From: Didymella arachidicola | Taxonomy: Eukaryota > Ascomycota > Dothideomycetes > Pleosporales > Didymellaceae | Length of the DNA: 64,000 bases | Assembly: GCA_016630955.3 (NCBI GenBank) | Contig: CM049999.1 | Location: 558,001-622,000, forward strand | Direction of reading: 5' to 3' | Shown here: one piece after another, positions 35,249 to 46,260 of the stretch | Numbering within the stretch: position 1 is the stretch's first letter | Layout of the letters: each line of letters opens with the position of its first letter | The notes under the pieces: model-generated | Told to the model about the DNA's origin: nothing | Seen by the model: only the letters and a program-made list of their open reading frames with translations | Database searches by the model: none | Translations under genes and position numbers: made by a program

Positions 35249-36490
35249 CACTGATGTGAAATGCTTCAGTACACTCAAATGTTGAATACGGTATGTACGA
35301 TGAGTAGCATTGTAGGTGTGTCATAAATGGAAGACGTTCGTTTTGAAGCTCTATCGAGATTGTCAGTCAAGTTTCTTAGAGTCTAGTACTCGTCACCCGA
35401 GTCTGTGAATGCTCAAAGACAGTGAAGCGCTGGCTTGCTTCCTTCTACGATGAACCGATAAAGCTGTCGCGGGCGGATGCAACAGCACGCGCTGAGTAGC
35501 CTCAGTTGTCTATGGCAATGGTCCAGCCTGAATCTCAATTTGCAAGCCGACGAATCAAACCTGGACTGAGATGCTTACACAAGTGGCGTAGCTCAGTAGT
35601 CCTAAGCGATCATTCGGCCTTGTCTTGAGATTGTGAAGCTGCAGTCACTAGCGCAAGGGAAAGGCGAACAGAGATCGCGAGATACAGAGGCTCTTGCTCA
35701 TTGTTATGCGTTGTTCGAGGAAAATCATAGACTCCGGACGGGACAGGCAACCGTGCTCTCGCATGCACGTAGCTTGCGGTGTCCTGTTTCGGCGAAGTGC
35801 TGCTGCCGCGGTGTCCCAATGTAGCAGCCGGTAGGTGGATAAGCCCAGATCTCTCAAAGTAATTCGTCTGACATGTAATACTTGACTAGCCTCAGGCACG
35901 AAGGATTCGTTGCGTTCGTATGATGTCCGTCTTGAATCGAAGGACTATGGGCTAAGAAAATGAGGCGTAAACGATTGGGGCAACTCAGTCAGCCTTCTCG
36001 GACGTTGGGCGCAGCAAACTGTTTGGGCAGTAACGCAGGAAACTGGATCGAATCAGACATTTTGGATCCCTTTTATTCGAACAGGGAGCTGCGCTTCAGG
36101 CTGAACTATGTTTGTCGATGAGGCATCGAATCGCGATCGCTCTGAAGTCTGCGGAAACGCGCCGAGCTTGTCCACGCGTCAGGCGACGCGGGAAGTCACG
36201 TCTCTCCACATGCTGCACGCGTCCTGATTCTTTGCGGAACATAGCCTGACAATGTACTCGAATATTTCTAAAGCAGTTTAGGAGCTATCTCTGACAAAAA
36301 AGCAGTCACTTCCAGTGAGCAGCCAATCCAAGGTCCCGCTAGCTCATCTACCTGCGTCCCACAAGCAGCCTGCCCGGTGTTGTGCTCTTTACTCAGCGCG
36401 CAGGCTATGACGCACGTTCTTCGAGTCTACTTTCCAAGACCCTTTCCATAACATCAATCGGTTTTGCGGAGCAGTCAGCCTCTCGTCAGG
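35249..36490. other. Intergenic, nothing found
   Basis: Only short overlapping frames without domains. The left part is the upstream region of the half-Zn2Cys6 gene; the right part is the 3' flank of the coiled-coil gene. Confidence 0.5.
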
Positions 36491-38783
36491 CTAGTAGAGG
36501 TCGATGAGGTTTGGAGCCTGTGCTACATCTTCAGAATTCTCTTCGTAACGAATGATACGGCGACCAGCGTAAACTTCGTCACCTATGTGATCCATAGCGC
36601 CTGCTGAAGAAGCGTTCGAAGGAGCTTGTAGCCTCGTCTTGCTTGCGAACACCCCACTAGGTGTTGCAGCGCTTGAAGATGAACCACGCAGGTCACCAGC
36701 GAAAGTGGACCGTGAGAATACACAGCTTTCTTGAGGTCAGCGGTTTTCATGCACAGCCGGATGGACATTACCTCAGTTTGGGTTGCTCTTGATGTGCGTA
36801 CTGCACTTGCTGCGCTTCTCGTGGCTGTGTCGGACAATTTTGGTGCATTGGAAGCGCTCGCGCAGGACCGCCGACCGCGTACGAAGTGCGCGAGGGATCT
36901 GCTTCAGTGCAGAGAGCTTGACCTCGGTCATAATGGCTGACTGCATCTGCAGAAGGTTTAGGCGTGCACTGTACGGCTGCTGCCCTGCCTGTACCCTCCT
37001 CCATGTGCTCGCGGCTGATCACAACTTCGACCGCAGCGTTGACCTTTGCAGGTGCTGCCTCAGTACGACCGATATCTAGACCTAAGTTGTGAGGGTTTTC
37101 GGGATGCGTGGGATCGAACAAGAACGCAACTTCCGGGCTTTCAACAGCAATTACGCCGTTGCGCACGTTGTGCAGAACCGTCAGAGTGCGATAGCAAGCA
37201 GCATAGCCTTTGAGAAAGTCCTGTTTGCCCTCTTCCTTAGATTCCTTGGCAACCCTAGAGCTCTTGCCCTCATTGAGACCGCATTCGTATGCGCTTTTGA
37301 TGAGTTTGGCGTCGGTGGCATTGGCCTGCATATCCCGTGCAAGCTGCTTACGGAGTTCGTTCTCTAAATCGTCTCGAACTAGAATCTTGTACTGCTGCTC
37401 GCGGATCTTCTGTGCAGCCTCTTGATGGCGCAAACGCTCGACCTGAATCTCGATCTTACCCTCGATATCGGACAACTGATGCTTCATCTTGATCTCGACT
37501 TCGCGACGCAGATTCGCTTCATCGATATGGCTCATGGCCCAAATGCCTTGTTGTTCGAGATGCCACTTTAGCTGCTTCTGTCCATTGGCGAGGTAGGTCT
37601 CAATTTGCGTAATTTTCCGCTCGCGATACTGCAGGTCGCGCTCCTTCTCTTCCATCTTCGCCTTTGCTGTGAGCACTTCTGCTTGCTTTTGCAGAAGATC
37701 GCTAAGCATATCAGCCATGGCGGCACCAATGCTTGCTTGCTTCTCGGCTGCGACAGTCTTGTGCATTTCGGTATTGACCTTACGCTCATGATCCAGATCG
37801 TTGCGGGCTTTCATGAGCTGGGCTTTTGTACGTTGAAGCTCATCGTAATCGAGCGGTGATCGAGAGGGCTGGTGACCAGAGGTTGGGTAATGATCACGAG
37901 ATGGGCGAGGTACCGGTGGCGGCCAATATGACTGACGTAGATTAATTCGGTTCTGCTCCAAACCAAAACTGAAGCGACTCACTCTCGTATCTGCGGTACC
38001 TGACTGCTGACTGTTTGGCGCCTTGAAGGCGGGGCGCATGTGTGGAGGCTTACTTTGCGAGGGTGCAACCCCGGCGTCCTCGTGCTTTTGTGACTCAGCT
38101 GCCACATCTTCATTGCCTCCAAACGCTTCACTCTCGCTTTCTCCAGCGGCTGGATTTTTCGTTTTCACGTCATCGCTGTGGGATCGGCCATGGTTCTGAC
38201 CACTCTCTTTTCCTTCGCCTTCTTCGTGAGGATCCGCAATAGGCGTAATGGCCGGTCCTTGAGTAGCAGATGGGAGGTCTCCAAACTCGGTAGCAACCGA
38301 TCTCTCACCTTGTGGCTCATGCAGCTCTAGAGCAACGATATGCACAGTCTCTTCAACAGTCGTCCGATCGGCCACGGCAGGATCATCCTGCTTTTCGCAC
38401 TCAATCGCCCATTTCTGCTGCTCGGTGACAGCTTCGTCTTGGACACCTTGGTGGGTAGTGGGCGAGATGTTCACAACCTTGTCGGCTTCCAAGGCCATTG
38501 GGAGAATTCGTTTCAGTATTTCTCCGTCTTCCAGATCCGTATTGCTCTCTGAAGATCTTGCTGAGGTATGTGGGATGCGGGCGCTGGGCACAGCTGGCGT
38601 CTCCTCAGTGGCCTCTAAGACGGCATCGGTCTCTAGAGGGCTCGAATCGGCAACAGGTGTATTCGGCGGGGTATCAGCGGCCGCATTGTGCGAAGCCAGT
38701 GCGAAAGATGACTTCTCGACTATTTTTTTGATGCCTGGCGCCGGCGGAGTTCCAGGCCGATGTGCTGAGATACTGGAAGCCAT
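36491..38783 (-). CDS. Coiled-coil protein of unknown function
   Basis: The long exon, 38783-36772, encodes 670 residues from a good ATG. Reading straight on stops just after it (36768). If a GT-AG intron of 100 nt (36672-36771) is removed, a second exon, 36671-36491, adds 60 residues in frame that end NLIDLY, for 730 in all. This splice is likely but not certain. Residues 1-310 are disordered, Ser/Pro/Glu-rich. About 310-510 form a long coiled coil (runs such as RTKAQLMKARNDLDHERKVN and KAKMEEKERDLQYRERKI). About 540-560 (YECGLNEGKSS, QDFLKGYAACYRTL) look like a small conserved helical pair. There is no catalytic motif; a scaffold role is plausible. Confidence 0.65.
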
Positions 38784-39068
38784 GCTGATGGAGGATATTC
38801 TCCAGCTGTATTAGCAGAATTTGGCGATGTAGAAGACTGACAAATAGTAGTATAAGTTGAAGCCCTGTGTGTTGCTGAAAGTTGACTTGTTAGCGTGGAC
38901 GGTGGGAGGAAGCAGGCGTAACAGCGACGTGTGATAGAATATTTATATGCGGTACCAGCACAGAGCTATCACGGTGTCAGCCCTGAGCAGCTGAAAGTAA
39001 AGGTAACAGGTGGCTGAGTCAATGGCGGTGAAGATCCGCTGTAAGTGCGGCTGCTGAAGAGCGTGGCA

Positions 39069-40409
39069 TTAGCCCTCTGGCGCCATGTGCACATGCAACC
39101 CAACGTCAGCTTGCTCGAAAGCGTCTGTGAGAGCATGTAAAGACAGATGCGACGCTCCAACTATATTGATGCACAGTACATCCAAGTAGGGTAGAGAAGT
39201 TTTGCACTCCCTAGCCAAATCCCACAAGCACGCGATCTTCTCGAGGCCATCTTCTGGGAACGGATGTGGTACAGTTTCCGTAAGCAGTTCCATATGCTCG
39301 AGACTCTCAGGTAAAAGAGTGGAGAAAGGACGATCCAAAACCATATCAGGAAACTGTAAGATTGACCAGCTAGTGCTGAGAAATCCAAGCTCGCTGATTC
39401 TCAGGGTCCTCAAGATCTTCAAGGACTGTAAAGAGCCAAGCACCTTTACATTAGCATCGTAGCTTAGAAGAAACCCGACTTCTCGCCAATCTAGACTCAA
39501 TGTTTCTAGCGTGTCTGCGTGAGCCAGAAGGGCATTGTGGAGCGTTGACGGATCAACATTGACAGCATTGTCGAAGGACCAGTCCAACATGAAATCTCGT
39601 AGAGAGCTACAAGCTAGCAGCAGGTCAGCTACGTCTTCTATGTCGAGACTGTTCTCTACAAGTTCCAGTCGACGGATGTTCAGAGTCCTCACAGGGACCA
39701 ATGGTAAGCTCCCAGCGCGCTGCGTAACCGCGCGTGACATTCGAAAGTCCTGAAGCATAGGAAATGATGGAAGGTACTGTATTGAGCGCTCAGAGACCGA
39801 GATGTCCGGAGAGGTCGGTCCAGCGTGGATCTGCGCAATGAGATATGTGAGTTTAGATGGGTTGTCGAGGTGCATTTTCTGAGGAGCATCGATAATATGA
39901 GTCCAGAACGAGACATCATCGTACTCAAGGCTGACAACACAGATATGTTCAGTGTTCGGCGCAAGCATTACCACGTCTGCAAGCAATCGAAAGTACGTTT
40001 TTACTGAACCCTGCTGGAACTCTTCGTCTTCCTGGAGGCTGTTGCCTTTATAGTCGGCGAGACGGTTCTCGAAGTATTGAAGATGGCCAGACAGGCGCTT
40101 GGGTAAGCCCAAAATGCAGTCGGAATTGGTTAGGGTCCTGTGTAGAAGTTGAAGACTACTTAGCCCTTTCGAGGTGGCGCAGGTCACAGACGAGGAGTAA
40201 AGAATCGGCAAAGAGACACGCCACAGACGCCGTGAAGCCAGAGAAAGTGCGTGGAGTGTTTGTTGCCTAATGTTGTTCTCGCATTGCCTTGCTTTCTCCC
40301 AGTTCTTATCTTTAAAGGCTGTAGATTGGGTTTCGTAAGATCGGATGACGCCAAGGAAGCGCACGACGTTCACGAGGAGTTCATCGGGTAAGTAATAAAG
40401 GTTAACCAT
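39069..40409 (-). CDS. F-box protein, LRR-like C-terminus
   Basis: Intronless frame of 446 residues from the ATG at 40409; an upstream GTG extends it by four codons. The N-terminus, LYYLPDELLVNVVRFLG, is an F-box, followed by a helical ALSLASRRLWRVSLPILY that completes it. The remainder shows irregular leucine-rich segments (LNIRRLELVENSL, LETLSLDWREVGFLL, LKILRTLRISELGFL), as in fungal F-box/LRR proteins. These act as substrate adaptors of SCF ubiquitin ligases through Skp1 binding. The target is unknown. A divergent relative (43,012-44,436) lies on the same strand beyond the OR1 transposon. Confidence 0.8.
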   Translation of the reverse strand: MVNLYYLPDELLVNVVRFLGVIRSYETQSTAFKDKNWEKARQCENNIRQQTLHALSLASRRLWRVSLPILYSSSVTCATSKGLSSLQLLHRTLTNSDCILGLPKRLSGHLQYFENRLADYKGNSLQEDEEFQQGSVKTYFRLLADVVMLAPNTEHICVVSLEYDDVSFWTHIIDAPQKMHLDNPSKLTYLIAQIHAGPTSPDISVSERSIQYLPSFPMLQDFRMSRAVTQRAGSLPLVPVRTLNIRRLELVENSLDIEDVADLLLACSSLRDFMLDWSFDNAVNVDPSTLHNALLAHADTLETLSLDWREVGFLLSYDANVKVLGSLQSLKILRTLRISELGFLSTSWSILQFPDMVLDRPFSTLLPESLEHMELLTETVPHPFPEDGLEKIACLWDLARECKTSLPYLDVLCINIVGASHLSLHALTDAFEQADVGLHVHMAPEG

Positions 40410-40550
40410 CTCGAAGTGCACCGACTGAATGCGGCCTGACGCGTAACGTGGATCAGAAACGTGAGAGAAGAGGAAACTTGTGGTTGTGGGTACAACGATG
40501 ACGCGCGGTAGACTGGGAAAATTTCGGTTAGACCGAAGCTAGTCACTATA

Positions 40551-42675
40551 CCGTGCCGGACGGTCATGTGCCTCGGACGGCTACATGCCCGATCTGCCCC
40601 ACCAAAACCACACTACAAAGACGAGAGTGTAGAACCGCACTAAATAGCTATTGTTAAGAGATATTCTGGTGTTGCGATCTAGAAATGATATTGCAATATT
40701 TAGTCTATTTATATCTAGCTAGCAACTTAATATTGCGCCCATGTTGCGATTAAATTAGTGGTAGGCTTGTTGGGCGAGTAGAGGGCTGTGCACCACTACC
40801 ACGTTCACCAACAATAGATTTTTTTAGTGCAGGCTTTGTAAGAGCTTCTATTATCTTCTTCTTACCCTTTTAAGAGGTTCTGGCAGCCTGTTGAAGTCGT
40901 TTTGCTGCTTTGCGGGCTGCTTGACGAGCTGCTCGCTCGGCGGCTTCATCAGCCCTCTGCCTTTCCCTCAGCAGCCTCGCCTCTACTCGCGCCTGACGCC
41001 TCGCGTTGATCTCGCGCGCTTTGATCAGCTTTGACTCCTCCCGAGCTTGGATTGCAACAGCTTTTTGTTGCTGCAATAGCTCCAGGTCGCGCTTCTTCTG
41101 CTCGTGGAGGCTGCGAGCTTCTCGCACCTTCCGCGGCGACCAGAAATCAGCTCCACCATGATAATCTTCGGATTGCTCAAGTACTCCAGGCTGCGATCGC
41201 TGCTTACGCTGTCGCTCATTAATCAGAGCTTCTCGTAGCTTCTCATTCTCTCGCTCAACCAGCTTAGATCGGGTAGATAGCTTCATGATACTTCGATTAA
41301 GCTGCGAGATCTTCCTGCTCTCTTTGTGGTTGACAGCGCAATCAATTAGCCGCCTGATCTTTCTCCAATCAGATGCGCTGAGGTTAGACAACTCGCTATC
41401 GCTCTTAGTAGCAGCAGTTCTGAACTTTTAGAGTATTACTTCTGGATTAAATAGCGATATGCCTGTGACTTCAAAGGCCCGGAGGACAGTAGATTCCCTG
41501 AAAGAGGCCTCCCACGCTCTCTAGAACAGCGGGAAGAAGTGGTTTTTGGTAATAGGTAGCAGCCCTTGGCACTAATCCATGAAGCTCGATAGCTTATTGG
41601 AGTACGCAGTCGATAGAGGCTTGAACAGGGCAACGTCAAGAGGTTGCAGCGTATGGGTCGCGTGAGGCGGAAATATCGCTAGCAGGATCTTATTCTGATC
41701 GCAGTAGTCGATAAAGTCCATCGTGAGATGAGATTAATGGCCATCCGTGAACAGTAATCGGTAAGACGATCAAGCTTTTGCTTTAGTAGCAGGATCAAAT
41801 ACCTGTTTAAGCCACTGAAGCCCGATATCGTTGTTCGACCAGCTAGAGGGAGATGAGATTATCCGGGTGCGATGGATGTTTGGATCGAAGCCTTGCAACC
41901 ACGAGTTCTGGATAGATCCTGATTGACCTTAGTAGATTAGGCTTAGATCAAGATGAGATCTATCGGCGCAAATACAAGCAATCAGAGTAATCCAGTCTTG
42001 GTTGCCGTCTTAGATTAAAGATCTTCTAATTCCGGATTCTAGAGAGGCTCTAGAGAAGATCCGCTTTGATCGCGATTGGACTCCGATTATAAAGCCCTTC
42101 TCATCTATATTGTAGGTATGGCGCGGCTCGATTTTGTATTGGTTAAGTTTATCGCGCAAAAGCTTAAAGTAGAGCTTGTACTTAAGTTCTGAATCAGCTC
42201 TGTAGCGATTGCGATCTATCGTGGTAACCAGTTTTAGTTTGAGAAGGTCTGGATAGCGCTGAACAAAGCGATTAACCCAGTGGTAACCAAGCTCTTTCTA
42301 GGCAAGCTGTGAAGCAAGCCTTCGTACCATATCTCTACTTGGTGGTAGCCCTTGCTTGCTAATGCGATCGATATACTCTATAAGCTCTTTTTCCTGTTGT
42401 GGGTGGAGAGCTTGCTGGTTCTGATAGCGGATAGCGCGCGAGGTGGTAAGACCTTGATGCCGCCGCGCGAGCGTTATGCGGTTAACACCAAACCTTTTAG
42501 CGATCTGCGTGTATATAAGTTTTTCTCCAGGCTCTAAAGCTTCTATAGCTGCAAGCGCAGCATCAATAGGCTCCATTTAGGGTGATCGCGACGTGGTAAA
42601 GTTAGTGGCGGTGGTGGTGGTTGGTGGGGCGGGGCGATCGTTTCGCCGTCCTGATCGCTTCGCCGTCCGGCACGG
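40551..42675 (-). mobile_element. OR1: decayed Fot1/pogo-type element
   Basis: The 2,125-bp element is flanked by TA at 40549-40550 and 42676-42677. Its ends start CCGTGCCGGACGG. Each carries two units beginning GGACGG spaced 17-18 bp apart, and GCCCCACCAA follows. The two ends are not the same, however. The left units continue TCATGTGCC or CTACATGCC, while the right units continue CGAAGCGATC or CGAAACGATC. The gene inside runs on the minus strand and is interrupted. This family lacks the zinc knuckle of the other elements and has a long basic/Arg-rich C-terminus. A related copy (OR2) starts at 47,063. Confidence 0.88.
40870..42576 (-). pseudogene. Fot1/pogo transposase pseudogene (OR1)
   Basis: The frame starts at the ATG at 42576 (MEPIDAALAAIEALEPGEKL, a psq-type helix-turn-helix opening) and is recognisable to 40870. 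Landmarks in order: ALHPQQEKELIEYIDRISKQGLP, HTYNIDEKGF (first catalytic Asp), LLFTDGH followed by SHLTMDFIDYC (second), PPHATHTLQPLDVALFKPL (third), then a C-terminal basic coiled region (QARVEARLLRERQRADEAAERAARQ). It is broken by several in-frame TAG/TGA stops (for example after SQLA at 42298), most explicable by C-to-T or G-to-A changes. One uninterrupted piece, 40870-41391, might be mistaken for a gene of its own. Confidence 0.85.
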
Positions 42676-42688
42676 TACAGCGCCACGA

Positions 42689-42750
42689 TGCAAATAGAAC
42701 AACAATAACAACAACAACAACAATAACAACAACAACAACAACAACAATCC
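42689..42750. repeat. CAA/TAA triplet microsatellite
   Basis: A run of AACAACAATAACAAC-type triplets begins 12 bp beyond the right TA of OR1. It produces long Cys/Leu runs in minus-strand frames, which are artefacts. It lies between OR1 and the F-box gene at 43,012. Confidence 0.85.
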
Positions 42751-43011
42751 ACAGTGATCGGACACGCATTTACCACCTCTTGAAGTGACACAGCTTCAAG
42801 TCACCTTGTCATGGTTCTTCGTGACCAGTAGAAGTCCCCCGTTCACATGTCTTGAGCCCCCCCTTGTTTTAGTTGATTCTAGTTTAGTGGGAGCTTCATC
42901 GTGGCTTATTGCGAAACATCCATACATAAGTACCTTGCCAAACAGACTTTGGTCCTATAATATTTTGCTGCCTGCCTCGAAGACACATTCCATCCACCAT
43001 CTCGCCATCGG

Positions 43012-44436
43012 TCAACCGGACGCAGTCTCAAGGGAAGGCGTAGAACGTTCGACATCGAGAACTAGGTCTACACCTGCTAGATGACAAGCATCAACCAACA
43101 GATCTGCTATGAAGCCAGGGGCAGGCCTCCAGGTGCACTCAACTTTCCTGAGATTTGGCAAGGAAATGGTGCATTCTGAACTCAGTTGGTACAACTTGTC
43201 CTCGATGTCTTCATCCCATTCAGCTTTGAGATTGAAATGCTCCAAAGACGCTGGCAGGAGTTCAGACAGTGGCGCAGGTTCCCAGAAGTCACCGTCACCC
43301 CAAAGAGCCAGAGCAGAGAGATCAATGTAGGTCAAGACCTCAAAGTCGCGCAGGCTGCCAAGCGCCGGAATGTAAGTGTCGAGGTCGACGCGCCACGCTG
43401 ACTCTGTCGTGTCAATGGTGAGGCGGGTCAAGCTACTCTTGAACTTTTCCAAGGCTCGATGAATCCTCGGAAGTTCAACACCAAAGCGCGGATCTTTATC
43501 GGTCCACTGCCACCTGCAGCTAAAGGCCTTCAATGACGAAACACTCTTGAGGTGGTCACCTATCGTACCTCTGAACATATCCTGCACGGTATAGGAAACT
43601 TCCTCCAGAGAGGGAGGTGGCCCAAACTCCGACCACATTGTCTCGGGCAGGAAGAGGGTGCGGAGGTAGTGGGGAAGGAAATCAGCTGGGCCAGTTGAAT
43701 CGGAGCATATGTACTGCAGCATGTGGCCGCAGCAAAATGTGTCGTCCTCGCTCCAGAGCCACAGCCGTCTGAGGTTACATGGTTTGGAATAACGTTTTAG
43801 TGCTAGCATTATGATGTTGCTCATATATTTGTTCTCGATTGCAACATCCTGTAGATTGTCCGCGAGAGAAAGTAGAACAACGAGAACGCTATTGTAACTC
43901 AGGACGATTTGGGTTTGTATCCTCTGAAGCGTTGGCTCCGAAACTCTTGCAAGATCGACCCCAGGCGTGGGCGTGAAGTGCAAAGCAGTATTGCCCTCGT
44001 AATTCCTTTCAGGAACAATCCACTCTGCGTACTTTGTCCTTCTCGAGAACTTATCGCGAATGGATTCGGTAAAATTCTCACAGAAACCCGGAGTAAAAAG
44101 CTCACGGTCGTAAATTTGGAACCTCTTGGCCTCGAAGTATTGTATGTGCAGACCAAGTTTGGGATTCTCGAGCAGGGTGGGCAACAGTAGAGTCATGAGT
44201 CGCTCAGTCCGTATGATACATTGATACAGAAATGGGGTCGTAATTGCGTTGAGCTTGCGGCAGCAGAGGGTCAGCGCATAGAGACTGTAGACGATGACTG
44301 TATTCCTGCAGCGACGGTCCTCCTCGGCTTCTTTGTCGGCCAAGAAACCACGCTCAACTTCGAGTTGCGACGCGATGGTAACGAGAAGTTCGTCTGGAAG
44401 CTCGCCTATGAAGCATGTGCCTGAGCTAGTCTCCAT
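43012..44436 (-). CDS. F-box protein, second copy
   Basis: Intronless frame of 474 residues from the ATG at 44436. The F-box is at residues of about 10-60: FIGELPDELLVTIASQLE, then YALTLCCRKLNAITTPFLY. The downstream part has loose leucine-rich segments (LRRLWLWSEDDTFC, LRTLFLPETMW, LEHFNLKAEWDE, LPNLRKVECTW). Architecture, length, strand and neighbourhood match the F-box gene at 39,069-40,409, although sequence similarity by eye is low. They are probably old tandem paralogues. Role by family: substrate recognition in an SCF ubiquitin ligase. The target is unknown. Confidence 0.78.
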   Translation of the reverse strand: METSSGTCFIGELPDELLVTIASQLEVERGFLADKEAEEDRRCRNTVIVYSLYALTLCCRKLNAITTPFLYQCIIRTERLMTLLLPTLLENPKLGLHIQYFEAKRFQIYDRELFTPGFCENFTESIRDKFSRRTKYAEWIVPERNYEGNTALHFTPTPGVDLARVSEPTLQRIQTQIVLSYNSVLVVLLSLADNLQDVAIENKYMSNIIMLALKRYSKPCNLRRLWLWSEDDTFCCGHMLQYICSDSTGPADFLPHYLRTLFLPETMWSEFGPPPSLEEVSYTVQDMFRGTIGDHLKSVSSLKAFSCRWQWTDKDPRFGVELPRIHRALEKFKSSLTRLTIDTTESAWRVDLDTYIPALGSLRDFEVLTYIDLSALALWGDGDFWEPAPLSELLPASLEHFNLKAEWDEDIEDKLYQLSSECTISLPNLRKVECTWRPAPGFIADLLVDACHLAGVDLVLDVERSTPSLETASG

Positions 44437-45073
44437 TCCACTCGCTGAGACGTGGTTGACGCGCTGCTTGACCTGAGGACCTAGGCTTGTGTTGAAGCCA
44501 AATTTATCACCTGGTGAGGTTTCTGGCAGCAGCGGTTTGCACAGAGGTTCTTAAACTTAAGGCAGTTCGCATGTGTTGATTTGTCCCAAGAGAATGCAGA
44601 AGCGATGCAGGTAGCACACTCAACGTGGGGCTCAAAAGGATAGACGTAGATTGGTGCCTGAATTGTGGCTGAGTCTGAGGATCCCGCACACGTTGAGACC
44701 TTGCCGTTTGTGGAACTAGTCTGGACCCGTTCCCCCCAACGCTCGAGTGCTCGAAAGTCCACGATAAACTCAAAATCGAAATTCCGAGACGTAGCAACTA
44801 AACCCAGGATTCGAAGGCTCGGAGAATAGCTTTGGTTTTCTTTGAAGAGACTCTATGGGCTGTGGGCCTAAGTCCCCAAGGCTGTGCAGTGATGATCATG
44901 AGTGCGGCAGCTCTGGAAGCGTTTTGATGCGAAGTGAAGTGAAGGTACAGATATTATTTAGCAAGTGCCTTGACCAATTGTTGGCCTTCTACAGGCCCGG
45001 GACACCTGCCTCTGTCTATCAGCTTTGACCAAACAACAACTTACCCAATTTCACAATAAGTCCATTGACCAAC
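44437..45073. other. Divergent intergenic region
   Basis: Shared upstream DNA of the F-box gene (minus) and the secreted protein gene (plus). No feature is recognised. Confidence 0.5.
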
Positions 45074-45487
45074 ATGAAGCCATCCGCCGTCTTCATCGCT
45101 CTAATCGGCTTCATCACTGCCGCCGTTAGCGCTCCGTTTCCTCCAGCCTCCATCCGCACCTTCGATGCTGTGAAGAGAGAGTACATCTGTTCCGGGGACA
45201 TCGCACCACAAATTCATGGATTCGACCCAGTTCAAGGCGAATACGTGCGCCATGCGCCTACCACTACCGGCTCAACCATCTCCACCACCAACGATGAGAC
45301 TCTCGTTGACCTCGGAGCCGCAAGGTGCGGTCAAGAAGGGCTCCGCAAGTGCACCCGCCAGCGCCAGGGCTCTGTCTGCGAGAACGGAAAGTGGAAGCTC
45401 GTTCACCGTTGCGCCAGCGGTCAACAGTGCGACATGAAGGACGGAAACTTCTGCTGTCGCACTCGTGGTCCCGGCTTCAACTGCTAG
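45074..45487 (+). CDS. Small secreted cysteine-rich protein
   Basis: Intronless frame of 137 residues from the ATG at 45074. Residues 1-20 (MKPSAVFIALIGFITAAVSA) are a classical signal peptide with cleavage expected after VSA. The mature part has nine cysteines, eight of them in the last 55 residues with spacing CX8C, then CX5-9C pairs and a CC doublet. VCENGKWKLVHRC followed by ASGQQC resembles the core of CBM19-type chitin-binding modules, but a link is only suggestive. A dibasic KR at 34-35 is a possible Kex2 site. Two short stretches, FDAVKREY and FDPVQGEY, form an imperfect repeat. Small size, secretion and cysteine content make it an effector-like candidate. Confidence 0.8.
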   Translation: MKPSAVFIALIGFITAAVSAPFPPASIRTFDAVKREYICSGDIAPQIHGFDPVQGEYVRHAPTTTGSTISTTNDETLVDLGAARCGQEGLRKCTRQRQGSVCENGKWKLVHRCASGQQCDMKDGNFCCRTRGPGFNC

Positions 45488-46260
45488 AGCACAGTCGTCA
45501 AAGATGCTTTTGCAGTGAAAGTGAGATCGATCTATGCTCGTGTTCACTGATGGTCACTCGCAATTCATATGGTTCTGGAGGGGTCTTCTTGAATTAGCAA
45601 GGGAAGGCCATCATGACGAGGGGTCTTGGGTACACCTACGAAACAGCCTTGGTATGCCAGCACTTGTATAGTATGTCTCCCGCCCGCTCGCTCAGCAATG
45701 ACTCTCCAGGATTAGCACAAGGACAGGCAAAACCAATACGATACACAGCCAGATGTTGCCATTTGATCGTCTGCAATGTGACGATCACAAGTCTGTCAGT
45801 ACGGGTGAGCAACATCTGAATGGCGATGAACGGCGGCTCCTGGGTCGCACATCTTTCCAAGTGTCTTGAAGTGATGCAGAGTGGTCGAAGGGCTACCGCT
45901 TCTGCGTCCGAGACGCGTTCCTTGTTCTTTCTCTCTTTGGCTTAGTGAGACCCGCTCGTAACGGCGTGCATGCCTCAGCACCTAACAAGCCAAGTCGCAT
46001 GATGGAGATATCCTTTTCGAATCTTATGAGAAACCACAACGAGGCCGATGCCATGTGTGAAAAACGTTTCGTATTCGCAAAAGTCCCAGCTCTTCAAATG
46101 GTCGTGATGCAATATTACCCCGCAATGTCGCTACAGGATCGTCAGCTGGATTTGAGAGCTTCCGGACAGCATTCTCCAAATATAATTAATATATATACAC
46201 ATGTGAAGTTTAATATGGTACTCAAATCATAAGATACATCCAGGGCAACAGCATACTAAT
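45488..46260. other. Intergenic, nothing found
   Basis: Contains only short frames without domains. An AT-rich run, attaatatatatacac, near 46,185-46,200 lies about 60 bp upstream of the carbonic anhydrase ATG and could serve as a TATA-like promoter element. Confidence 0.4.

Noticed and set aside
40870..41391. Apparent separate Arg/Ala-rich coiled-coil gene
   Set aside because: It is in the correct position and on the correct strand to be the C-terminal piece of the OR1 transposase, bounded by TA-flanked ends.
42543..42791. Cys- and Leu-run proteins on the minus strand
   Set aside because: They are translations of the CAA/TAA microsatellite next to OR1.
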